NCBI GenBank assembly: GCA_030644725.1
Contig: CP130629.1
Location: forward strand, 4,665,501 to 4,729,500
Origin: Candidatus Electrothrix communis
GTDB lineage: Bacteria; Desulfobacterota; Desulfobulbia; Desulfobulbales; Desulfobulbaceae
DNA length: 64,000 nucleotides
Reading direction: 5' to 3'
This document shows positions 37,862-46,122 of this stretch, in pieces. Within the stretch, counting starts at the first letter, position 1. The number at the start of each line of letters is the position of its first letter. The position numbers and the translations under genes were made by a program. The notes below the pieces were generated by a model. The model saw nothing but the letters and a program-made list of their open reading frames with translations, had not been told where the DNA came from and did no database searches.

Positions 37862-39847
37862 TTACATCACCGCTGTCAGGTCGGCCTTGGTGGCCAATGG
37901 TCCTTGCAGTCGGATAAGGGGGACAGCTCCTCCAACGAGCATATCGCCATTGCCCATCAAGTTCTCAGCCCCCTTGGTATCAAGAATAACATTACTATTG
38001 GTACTCGTGGTTACTTTGAGGGCGATCTTGAGCTGTAAATTGGCCTTGATTAAGGGAGTCACCACCTTGGCATCTGGGCGCTGGGTGGAGAGAATCACAT
38101 GAAAACCAGCAGCCCGACCCTTCTGGCAAAGGCGCTGGATACACACCTCTGCCTCCTGTTTGTACTCCTTGTCTACCATCAAATCTGCGTACTCATCTAT
38201 CACCACCACTTGATGAGGGATTTCCTTTCCTAGCTGGCAGTACTCCTCAATATCAAATACCTTGGCATCGGCAAAAAGCTGATAACGGCGTTCCATTTCG
38301 GTTACTAACTCTTCCAAGGCCTCCACAGCTGGTTCGATATCATAAATAATCTGTCCATCCAGGTGGGGCAAGTCGTTGAGATCGGTAAAGCTGACCAGTT
38401 TGGGGTCAATCAGGGTAAAGCGAAGCTGCTCAGGACTTGCGTTGCGGGCCATGCCCAAAATAGCGGAGCGCAGAAAGATAGATTTGCCGCTGCCCGCTGT
38501 GCCAGCAACTAATATAGAGGTCATGGTGGCCTTACTCAGGTTGGCCCAGAAGATGGTACCGTCCACGGCCATGCCCACAGGAAAGGTGGCGCTCTCGTTG
38601 GGCTTATTGGCTAGCCCCAGCTCCCATACCTCGCCTAAGGTTAAGGGGGTGGTGTTTTTGCGCGGGATATCAATGGTCATGTGTCCAGCAGCGGTTTGGA
38701 TCAGGGGGGGTACCTTGGTGGACAGCGCTATTTGTAAATCACCTGCCAGTCGTTCGATTTTGGCAACCGTGGTTCCTTTAGCCAGAAGGGGCTTGATTTT
38801 TAAACGAATTAAGCGGGGCCCCAGTACGTATCCCTCCGGTTTCACCGGCAGGCGTATTGCCTTGAAGGTATCTGTGAGGAGCTGGAGCAATTCTTCGGCT
38901 TCCTCAACACCTTCCTTCTCCTTGATAATGGGTATCCCGACAAGCTTGAGATCTGGAGTGGATGTGCGGTCCCCCCAGTCCTGATCACATTGACTGGCAA
39001 AAGAGCAGAGTGAGCAGAGTTGCGGGTTATTGGGCGGGCGCAGGATGCAGTCATTGCTTTGCGTTGCCAGTTGCTTAGTTTCAGCGGCGATCTGGAGAAG
39101 GTGCATGAGGTTGTCGTTCATCCCGGCCAAGGTCTCTGCCGAGTAGGTGGCAACCTTGTCTTCCTCTTCCAGATAAAGGACCATGCCGCTGGCCATGATG
39201 CCGGTGGTTTTTTTGAGCAATAAGGCGTACAATGCCACCTGAATGAGATCTTCGTCAGTATGAGCTGGTTTGAGGCCCTTGAACTCAATGATCACAGCCT
39301 CCTTATGTTGTTGATCAATCAGGAGGCTATCAAATTGTCCGGTCAGCTGGAGGGTATCTGTCGTGGGGAGTGATATGGTGGCCAAGAGTTTTTGCTCTGG
39401 ACGGCAGAAGAGGTCAGCAAGGACAGGGCTGTCTGTATGATCGCGGCATTTACAGAGGAATGCTGACAGATTGGCGTTCCAATAATGCATACCCTCCACC
39501 AGGGCAATAATTTGATCAGCCTTGAGGGTGGCCGCCTTTTTTGCCAGGACAGGATCGAGGATATATTGGTTGATGATCGTAAACAGGCCGTCTGTGATCT
39601 CTTGATCCTGCTGTTGGAGCAGGGCGTGGACAGCTTGATGGACTACATTGCTCGGTCCTTGGCAGATGCTGTCATGGAAGGGTCTGGCAATGAGATTATG
39701 GAAGAGTTTTCCTGGAAAGTTACCACTGCCCTGGAGGCCCACTTTCCAGGCATGGCCCCGCCCCTGGAGTTGATAGGCCAGTAAGCGGGGGCAGCGGTGA
39801 CAGAGATGGACTTCAGTACAGTTCAGTTTGATCATCGGCTGGTTCAT
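37862..39847 (-). CDS. Cas4-like PD-(D/E)XK nuclease fused to an FtsK/SpoIIIE DNA translocase
   Basis: 661 residues. The N-terminal 300 form a RecB/Cas4-type nuclease: His in KLFHNLIA, Asp in TGQFDSLLI, EFK in AVIIEFKG, then QVALYALLL. Cysteines at both ends (CTEVHLCHRC and CSLCSFASQC) fit an iron-sulfur clasp as in Cas4/AddB. After a linker comes an FtsK alpha-like segment (GPRLIRLKIKP), then the motor with Walker A GTAGSGKS (about 450), VVVIDEYADLM, and STQRPDAKVVTPLIKANL and GAENLMGNGDML motifs. There are no membrane helices and no gamma domain. The start is one base after the stop of the upstream ATPase gene, so the two are coupled. It should bind, pump and cut DNA. Confidence 0.8.
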   Translation of the reverse strand: MNQPMIKLNCTEVHLCHRCPRLLAYQLQGRGHAWKVGLQGSGNFPGKLFHNLIARPFHDSICQGPSNVVHQAVHALLQQQDQEITDGLFTIINQYILDPVLAKKAATLKADQIIALVEGMHYWNANLSAFLCKCRDHTDSPVLADLFCRPEQKLLATISLPTTDTLQLTGQFDSLLIDQQHKEAVIIEFKGLKPAHTDEDLIQVALYALLLKKTTGIMASGMVLYLEEEDKVATYSAETLAGMNDNLMHLLQIAAETKQLATQSNDCILRPPNNPQLCSLCSFASQCDQDWGDRTSTPDLKLVGIPIIKEKEGVEEAEELLQLLTDTFKAIRLPVKPEGYVLGPRLIRLKIKPLLAKGTTVAKIERLAGDLQIALSTKVPPLIQTAAGHMTIDIPRKNTTPLTLGEVWELGLANKPNESATFPVGMAVDGTIFWANLSKATMTSILVAGTAGSGKSIFLRSAILGMARNASPEQLRFTLIDPKLVSFTDLNDLPHLDGQIIYDIEPAVEALEELVTEMERRYQLFADAKVFDIEEYCQLGKEIPHQVVVIDEYADLMVDKEYKQEAEVCIQRLCQKGRAAGFHVILSTQRPDAKVVTPLIKANLQLKIALKVTTSTNSNVILDTKGAENLMGNGDMLVGGAVPLIRLQGPLATKADLTAVM

Positions 39848-39848
39848 T

Positions 39849-41975
39849 TCAATTCAATTTGATGATGGTATGGTCTATAGCTCGAATCAGGGTGAACTGT
39901 TCGTGGTAATCTTCCAACAAGAGGAGGAGGTTGGCGGTGCTGATGGGGTGTTTTTCAGAGAGTTTGTCAACCAGGAGATCGGCCTTGAGCATCCGTACTG
40001 GTACCTGCTTTAGAACTTCGCCTGCCACCTTGGCAATCTCTTCAGGGCGAGGAACCCTCACTGGAGGAATGACCGGAGGGGTTGGTTCGGGGAAGGGCGG
40101 ATCAGATCTTTTGAGTGGTACTGGTATTGTCCTGAGGTAGTCATCCAACTGGGCAAAGGCCGGGTAGTCTTTGCCGTTGAGCCAGTCCCGGATAAAGGAA
40201 TGAAACTGGTCTATTGTTATGCTGGTGCCGTCATTGAGGCACACATCGCCAGCCCTTACATCGAACTTGAGAAGGGCTAAGGCGTACCAATGGGCTACGG
40301 CTTCCTTATCAAGGGAAATTTTGGAACCTCCCACATTTTGTAATACTTGTAACTTTTGATTGGTTGAGGGCCATTTAGGTAGTTCTGGAAAGGGGCAACG
40401 CATATCCCGGATGAAGATCACTCGGCTTGTTTTATGTTTGTCCATGAATGCAATGCCATTGCGTAAACTGGCTCCTACGGCCTTATGATGTAGTGCTACA
40501 TCAATGAGAAAAGCTGCCTGGCAAGTGGAAGCTCCTGCGGTGCATAAACTACCTGTCAAGTCAATATATTTAACTTTTTCAGAAGATTCCTCAAGCTGTT
40601 CAATTGAGTAGCCTGCGTCATCAGGACGGTTACTCAGGTAGAGCTGCAAGGCTAAGGTCAGGCGTCCTTCATCTGGTTCGAATTGATCAAAATGAGCTAG
40701 AATTTTTGAGATTTTATTGCTAAATGTTGTGGCTAAAACCTGATGAGGCGGAATGTTTTCAATGTCTTCCACAATAATGGAAAAGAGAAGCTGGTTGGCG
40801 CGGTTAATAACCTGACGGGGCGACTTGACTCGATGGTCAATCACTCTGTTAAGTTCTTTTGCATCCAGAGAAAAGGGATAAAGCGGGTCAGGGCGCTGCA
40901 TGCCGGAGAGAGCCATGTCCAGCCGAGACTCAATAATAGCTCGGGCCTGGTCCTGTGTGCATCCCTTGAGCCAAAACATATTACCTTCAAGCCGGGTGAT
41001 AACAGGATTATCAAGGCTCACCTTGAAATTGTCTGCCCATTCATCTCCGCGAAAAAAGGCTATGGGCATCATGGTTCGGGTTCGATCGCTAAAAAACCAA
41101 AGTAACTGGTTGAATTTTTCCAGCTGCTCCTTAGTTGTCAGGTTTTCTAACTGATCAAAGAAGACAATCAGGGGACGGTCACCATAATGATCCAATATGA
41201 GATCCAGGGAAAGGAGGATCTGGTGCGCTTCATCTTCCAGAGCTTCCGGGGGCTGCTTGGAACGGTAATCCTGTACTTCAAGGACGTTGCAATCCTCCTG
41301 ATCAATAGCCTTACCCATGAGCCAACGGCGGGCAGCACTTCGTTTTTCCTCATAAAAAAAGTATTGCAGGAGTACATGGAGAAATGATGCGTCAAGTTCG
41401 TCATGACTCTCCTTGAGGAATTTTTTTGTGAAGCGAAATACTGCTTCACGGGTCTTGGGCTTCATTTGTAATTTGAGGGCCTGTACCGGATCTTTCTGAC
41501 AGGTTTTGGCGATACTGTCCACTTTCTTATCAGAAGAGCGGCGGGCTGCCTCAATCAGTACATGGGTCAATATTTTTCCGCAGACATACTCAATCTGACT
41601 GTATTCATCTCTTACAAAGGACTTACTGTTCAGGTTGCTGACGATCTCTTTGAGCAGGTAACGAAAACCACGATTGGGATCAATAAAAGGTCGGATATAG
41701 GCAAAGGAGAAAGCTGGCTTGCCTTTAGAACCAGTACGAATCAATCGCCCGATCATGTGGGTTTTGCCGCTGCCGGTTTCGCCGAGGACTGCTGCGGCAC
41801 GCGGGGTTCCTGGATTTTTTTGTTTTTGTTCTATCAGCTGCATAATGGAGCGGGTGACAGCCTGATCCACTCCTTCTACGTCTGGGTATTCATTCTCCCT
41901 TGGATCACCAGCAGCACTGAAGGAGAAGGGGTTGTTTTGCAGGAGTCGTTCCCTAGTAGTTGGATCAACTTGCAT
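39849..41975 (-). CDS. P-loop ATPase of the nuclease-translocase operon
   Basis: 708 residues from the ATG at 41975, chosen because GGAGG lies 5 bases upstream; a GTG six bases earlier overlaps it. Walker A is GETGSGKT (65-72) and Walker B is PLIVFFDQLENL (hhhhDQ). The ATPase core has an RxxD-type sensor region and is followed by about 300 residues, including a Pro-rich linker (PPFPEPTPPVIPPV) and a likely winged helix at the C-terminus. The fold resembles Orc/KAP/STAND-type ATPases, but I cannot name a family. It is the middle gene of three closely spaced minus-strand genes. Confidence 0.7.
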   Translation of the reverse strand: MQVDPTTRERLLQNNPFSFSAAGDPRENEYPDVEGVDQAVTRSIMQLIEQKQKNPGTPRAAAVLGETGSGKTHMIGRLIRTGSKGKPAFSFAYIRPFIDPNRGFRYLLKEIVSNLNSKSFVRDEYSQIEYVCGKILTHVLIEAARRSSDKKVDSIAKTCQKDPVQALKLQMKPKTREAVFRFTKKFLKESHDELDASFLHVLLQYFFYEEKRSAARRWLMGKAIDQEDCNVLEVQDYRSKQPPEALEDEAHQILLSLDLILDHYGDRPLIVFFDQLENLTTKEQLEKFNQLLWFFSDRTRTMMPIAFFRGDEWADNFKVSLDNPVITRLEGNMFWLKGCTQDQARAIIESRLDMALSGMQRPDPLYPFSLDAKELNRVIDHRVKSPRQVINRANQLLFSIIVEDIENIPPHQVLATTFSNKISKILAHFDQFEPDEGRLTLALQLYLSNRPDDAGYSIEQLEESSEKVKYIDLTGSLCTAGASTCQAAFLIDVALHHKAVGASLRNGIAFMDKHKTSRVIFIRDMRCPFPELPKWPSTNQKLQVLQNVGGSKISLDKEAVAHWYALALLKFDVRAGDVCLNDGTSITIDQFHSFIRDWLNGKDYPAFAQLDDYLRTIPVPLKRSDPPFPEPTPPVIPPVRVPRPEEIAKVAGEVLKQVPVRMLKADLLVDKLSEKHPISTANLLLLLEDYHEQFTLIRAIDHTIIKLN

Positions 41976-41977
41976 AA

Positions 41978-42724
41978 TCACCTCCAGGTTACTGTAATAT
42001 ACAGATCGCCGTATTCATCCTGAAAAGAATCCTGTACTTCTTCACGGGTTAATTTGCCAGGGTTTCCCATGTTCAGGGTGAGATACTCGTCGTTGGCCAA
42101 GGTTTTGAGCAGATTGTCAAATTCTTCTCTCGGCAAGCCGAGATGACGGCGGATTTTGAAGATTTTAACGAAATGACTTCCGGGGTCCGCATGATCATAG
42201 GCAGCTTTGAAAGTCTGTACCGGATCACTGCCAGTCTTGCTGGAACTTGTCGTGTCTTCCGTTGCAATTTGCTTGCTTTGTTGCTCATCAAGCTGGAAAT
42301 GCAGTTCAATGGAACGAAGTTCGATCTTTTGCTTCGGTTGTATCTGGAGTATAACCGTTCCCTGGTCAACCAACTTGCTGGCTTCCTTGATTAAATCCAC
42401 CTGTTTCAAAGGAAAAGCTTTCGCTATCTCACCAATGGTTTTCCCTGATTCCTGTGCAATGTACTCCAGCAGGGTGTCTTGCAGGGTTTTGTTTAAAATA
42501 AAACAGGAACGTCCTTTTGTTACTATTCGATATGGAGGTGTAAGAAGGGATTCCAATGCCTTAAGAACAGCTTTCTGTGGGGACTTGCTGTTTATCTTGA
42601 GTTGTTTTTTCTCTTCAGCAGTCAACAGGTCTCGCGCTTTGAGCACTCGAAGGAATCCCTTCTCTGATCGGTGAAAAAGAGATTTTAAGATATCACTGCT
42701 TGTATTGGTTTGTTTTTTTTGCAT
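41978..42724 (-). CDS. Winged-helix-like first gene of the nuclease-translocase operon
   Basis: 248 residues, no signal peptide. Two regions look like winged helix-turn-helix units: about 70-130 (LLEYIAQESGKTIGEIAKAF) and about 185-240 (KIRRHLGLPREEFDNLLKTL). A low-complexity acidic/Ser linker (EDTTSSSKTGSD) lies between. It may be a DNA-binding adaptor for the ATPase, comparable in role to a kleisin-type or MukE-like partner; this is inference. Two bases separate its stop from the next start. AGAGAG precedes the ATG. Confidence 0.65.
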   Translation of the reverse strand: MQKKQTNTSSDILKSLFHRSEKGFLRVLKARDLLTAEEKKQLKINSKSPQKAVLKALESLLTPPYRIVTKGRSCFILNKTLQDTLLEYIAQESGKTIGEIAKAFPLKQVDLIKEASKLVDQGTVILQIQPKQKIELRSIELHFQLDEQQSKQIATEDTTSSSKTGSDPVQTFKAAYDHADPGSHFVKIFKIRRHLGLPREEFDNLLKTLANDEYLTLNMGNPGKLTREEVQDSFQDEYGDLYITVTWR

Positions 42725-43367
42725 ATTGATAGCTCTCTTCTTTAAGGGTTCAAGTCTTGTTGATAAGGGCTCATTTGTTGAGGATGTCGCGAATAGGTAT
42801 TCTCAACGCACGAGACCATAGGCTGTTTTTTGATGGCAGTTTTTTAGAAAGGCATAGTTGAAGCGGATTTTTGTGCGGATCGTAAGCCTGCCTGATTCTG
42901 GAGTGATGGGTTATGTGCTTGTCATGTCAGGCAGGTAAACTTAGATTATACGGTGAAGATTATCAAGTTTTTAATGTATATCATGTCGTTGGTAACGATG
43001 AGAATATTCTTGTGATTAACGAATTTGCTTGCGGCACAAGGAAATATACAGCGCGTTGCTAGCGCAAAGACTTTATGACCCTTACTGACGACGGAATAAT
43101 CCTGCATCCTTGATGGAGCAAAGCTGGGCATACCCTTGCCCAGATCGACATTCAGGAAATCATTACCTTTGGATCGGATGTACTTGTTGTCGAAACTGGC
43201 AGCTCCGGTATGATGCAGCCGGAACAAACCCTATGCAACGAACTGGAAAGAGGGTGTTTTCAACTGACCTGTTGATGAGAGTTGAAAGCGGATGGATGAG
43301 GTGGTAAGTAAGGTGGTGTGTAGCTTACCCGATTTTTTACTGATAATTATTTATTCCAGCATGCAAA
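42725..43367. other. Intergenic region upstream of the nuclease-translocase operon
   Basis: About 640 bases. CCTGCCTGA (42887-42895) pairs with TCAGGCAGG (42927-42935) across a 31-base gap. A 93-codon minus-strand frame (42946-43227) lacks a ribosome site and recognisable motifs, so it may be decayed coding sequence. Promoters for both flanking genes must lie here. Confidence 0.4.
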
Positions 43368-44057
43368 ATGAGTGAAGCACTCCTTAAGGACATAGCGTCG
43401 AAGGTTGTTGAGCAAGACTTACTGGCGAATTGGCGTTTCTACGCAATCTTTCTCCCCTCAATTTTTTTAAGCAGCGCACTTGGTGCATATGTGGCCAATC
43501 GTTACAAGAAAAAAGCGGAGATTGACGCCGTTGATGCCGATTTAAAAAAAATCCTTCGACAACTGGAAAAGACAACTGAAGTTACAGAACAGGTGCGCTC
43601 GAAGGTGGATTATGCTGACTGGGTTGAGCGGGAATGGAAAACGATACGTCGGGTTAAACTGGAAGAGTTGGTTCAGAGTGCTATTTCTGTCAGGCCTTGG
43701 TTCGACCAACAATGTTCAGCTTGTCGGCAATGCTCTCTGAAGAGGGAATCCGAGAATTGCCCGGCAAACCACACCGCGATGATTGCCGCATTGTATTTTC
43801 CTGAGATTCAAAGGGAGAGTGAACAACTTGTTAAAACTGCATATACTGCAATATGTTGGATGCACAGCAAGTTAAATGAAATACTCAATGCAGTTCCATT
43901 ACAAGGTTCTGAAGCGGAGATACAAGTAAAGAGAGGCGAACTTTGGCAACAGCATGGAACGGTTGAGGAGTGGAGTAAGCACTGGCAAGCTCTCTTGGAT
44001 GCTCTGAAAGCACTCGAAGTTAAAGCTGCTCAAGTTATGTGCGATGTGCTTAAATGA
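43368..44057 (+). CDS. Hypothetical protein with one membrane helix and a Cys cluster
   Basis: 229 residues. A single membrane helix near 23-42 (FYAIFLPSIFLSSALGAYVA) is followed by a coiled-coil stretch (IDAVDADLKKILRQLEKTTEV) and a soluble domain with four cysteines in CSACRQCSLKRESENC, a possible metal site. I do not recognise the family. It is divergent from the nuclease-translocase operon and next to a tRNA gene, so it may be accessory. The start at 43368 has no clear ribosome site. Confidence 0.55.
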   Translation: MSEALLKDIASKVVEQDLLANWRFYAIFLPSIFLSSALGAYVANRYKKKAEIDAVDADLKKILRQLEKTTEVTEQVRSKVDYADWVEREWKTIRRVKLEELVQSAISVRPWFDQQCSACRQCSLKRESENCPANHTAMIAALYFPEIQRESEQLVKTAYTAICWMHSKLNEILNAVPLQGSEAEIQVKRGELWQQHGTVEEWSKHWQALLDALKALEVKAAQVMCDVLK

Positions 44058-44160
44058 AACAATGCCCTGCTGATGATCAGGTAGTTTTTTTGAGATAAAA
44101 AAAGCAGGCTACGAGCTGGTAATATGGTGGGAATGAAAAACAAAGTTTGTTGTTTTTCCG

Positions 44161-44237
44161 TGGTGGGCGAGGCGGGATTCGAACCCGCGACCTTCGGCTT
44201 CGGAGGCCGACACTCTATCCAGCTGAGCTACCCGCCC
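44161..44237 (-). tRNA. tRNA-Arg (anticodon CCG)
   Basis: 77 bases including an encoded 3' CCA. On the minus strand it begins GGGCGGGTAGCTCAG, with anticodon loop CTCCGAA (CCG, reading codon CGG) in the stem TCGGC/GCCGA and the T-loop GGTTCGAATCC. The acceptor stem closes with one G-U pair. tRNA genes are common island insertion sites, and the accessory section lies on its left. Confidence 0.97.
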
Positions 44238-44466
44238 GTGTATTTCGGATAAAGAATGCTGTCAAGGTTAAGGATGCATAAGAATCAATGCGCAACCTCT
44301 AGCATTCAAGGATCCAATATAGTATTATTGTTTTGTGTCTGTAAATAAAAAAAGTTATATCGGTTCAGAAAACTGAGCTGCTTCATCTCGTGACTTCCTC
44401 AAGGAGGGCAGGCAGTTTTGTCGTGGTTAGAGGCATGGAACTGTTATTGCTCTTTCAAATCGTCTT

Positions 44467-45189
44467 ATGCATAAAAAAAACTTTATTGAACCGGCAGTAG
44501 TCACTGCCGCACTTCTGCTGATCACCGGTATTTTCTGGCTCACCGATGCTGATCGTTTTATCACCTCTCTTGTACCGCGTGATCATATTATTGCCGCAGC
44601 TCTTCCTGAATGCAATAGAGCATGGCCTGTGGGCAATCTCGCCCCCTGGAATATCCTGTATAATTTTGCACCAATTCCGGCTGTGTTGCTTGCGGTTTCC
44701 GCTTTGCTTGTTTTGTTGATCGGTTTTTTTAAGTCTCACCTCTCCCCTTGGCGTAAGAAAGCGGTTTTTATCCTTCTCCTGCTTGTTCTCGGTCCGGGGC
44801 TGGTGATCAATGTTGCGCTCAAGGGACATCTTGGTCGGCCCCGGCCACGCCAGATTGTTGAATTCGGAGGTACGTATGAATTCACGCAATGCTGGCAGCC
44901 TGGCACCGGGGGCAGTAATAGCTCTTTCCCCTCCGGTCATGCCGCAATAGCTTTTTTTCTTATGGCTCCCTGGTTTGTCTTGCGAGGCAAGAAACAGCGC
45001 TATGCAGAGGCCTTCTTAATGAGCGGGTTGCTTTTCGGAACCTTGGTTGGAATAGCCAGAATTCTCCAAGGAGGTCATTTTCTCAGTGATATCGTATGGG
45101 CTGGTGGGCTGCTGTATCTCTTAGGAAATCTTCTGGGGCTTGCTTTAGGAGTGTATAAAGGCGGACCTGCTGATCATTGCAACGAATGA
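44467..45189 (+). CDS. PAP2-family membrane phosphatase
   Basis: 240 residues with about six membrane helices. The three acid-phosphatase motifs are present: KGHLGRPRP (KxxxxxxRP), FPSGHAA (PSGH) and ARILQGGHFLSD (variant of SRxxxxxHxxxD with Ala for Ser). It would remove phosphate from a lipid such as lipid A or undecaprenyl pyrophosphate (LpxE/LpxF/PgpB-like). The active site faces the periplasm. It is convergent with the flippase-like gene, with 9 bases between them. Confidence 0.85.
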   Translation: MHKKNFIEPAVVTAALLLITGIFWLTDADRFITSLVPRDHIIAAALPECNRAWPVGNLAPWNILYNFAPIPAVLLAVSALLVLLIGFFKSHLSPWRKKAVFILLLLVLGPGLVINVALKGHLGRPRPRQIVEFGGTYEFTQCWQPGTGGSNSSFPSGHAAIAFFLMAPWFVLRGKKQRYAEAFLMSGLLFGTLVGIARILQGGHFLSDIVWAGGLLYLLGNLLGLALGVYKGGPADHCNE

Positions 45190-45198
45190 GTTTTTTAT

Positions 45199-46119
45199 CT
45201 ACGAAGTTTTTTTTCGCCGGAGGAATATGATAAACCCTGGAAGCGAAGCAATAACTGATACAAAACCGTAGAGCAGGGAAAAGGTCAGTACTTGAGATTT
45301 TTCAGCACCGATCAGGAGGAAAAAAGCGACCATTGCGCCTTCGCGTACTCCCCAGCCAGCCAGTGATACCGGGAGCAGGGTCAGTAAAATGACCGGCGGT
45401 ACCATAACGAGATAAACCTGAACGGAAAAGTTGAGCCCCACACCTTGGCCAAGGAGAAAAAAGGTAGCCATCGAGAGCAGGTGGATCAGCACGGAAAGGC
45501 TAAGTTGGCTGGTGAGAGCGGGGAGAGAGGAGTAGACTTGAAAATAACGTTCAGAGAGCCGCCCGAGAAAACCGAGGTACCTACCAACAGTAAAAAAAGA
45601 AAATTTACGCAGGAAAAAAAGGAGAAGTAGGCCGGTTGCCAAGGCCATGAGGATGAGCAACAGGGGATAATAGACCTGTTTTGGTAAGAGGGTAGGGTTC
45701 ATAAGCAGGGCAGCGATGTTAAGCAGCAGGAGCCCAGCTAACCCTATGATGCGATCAATAAATACCCCGAAAAAGGCATCTTCGGCAGAGCCTGTTATTT
45801 TTGCGCAATCATAGATACGCACTCCGTCCCCACCGATACTGGTGGGAAGCCCCTGGTTAAAAAAGGCTCCCTTAAAATAACTGCCGAGGTAAAAGGCAAA
45901 AGGGGCTTTGAAGCCGAGTCGATTGACAATCAACAGCCATCGATATGCGGCAAGAGTGAGACAGGCAAGTTGAGCAAACAGGGCAGACCAGAGATACCCT
46001 GGAGAAATTGCTGTTACGGCCTTAAGTATCTCTTCAGGATGGATACTACGAAAGATGAGAAAGAGCAGTAGGCCAGTGACCGAGAGTCTCAGAGCGTATT
46101 GGAGGGTTGTTTTGGCCAT
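45199..46119 (-). CDS. Flippase-like integral membrane protein (AglD/MprF membrane-domain family)
   Basis: 306 residues with about eight membrane helices. It has the conserved pattern of the lysylphosphatidylglycerol synthase membrane domain family: YFKGAFFNQGLPTSIGGDGVR and, near the end, SLAGWGVREGAMVAFF. Members act on lipid-linked substrates or lipid flipping. It lies 3 bases after lptF on the same strand and probably serves envelope lipid assembly. No soluble synthase domain is attached. Confidence 0.82.
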   Translation of the reverse strand: MAKTTLQYALRLSVTGLLLFLIFRSIHPEEILKAVTAISPGYLWSALFAQLACLTLAAYRWLLIVNRLGFKAPFAFYLGSYFKGAFFNQGLPTSIGGDGVRIYDCAKITGSAEDAFFGVFIDRIIGLAGLLLLNIAALLMNPTLLPKQVYYPLLLILMALATGLLLLFFLRKFSFFTVGRYLGFLGRLSERYFQVYSSLPALTSQLSLSVLIHLLSMATFFLLGQGVGLNFSVQVYLVMVPPVILLTLLPVSLAGWGVREGAMVAFFLLIGAEKSQVLTFSLLYGFVSVIASLPGFIIFLRRKKTS

Positions 46120-46122
46120 CTA

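Noticed and set aside
43023-43260. Possible gene on the minus strand in the gap before the membrane-anchored protein
   Set aside because: The frame starts at a TTG without a ribosome site, ends in AT-rich sequence and shows no recognisable motif.
44161-44237. tRNA-Arg as an attachment site for an island spanning 27-44 kb
   Set aside because: I found no second copy of the tRNA 3' end and no integrase gene in the window, so no boundary can be shown.
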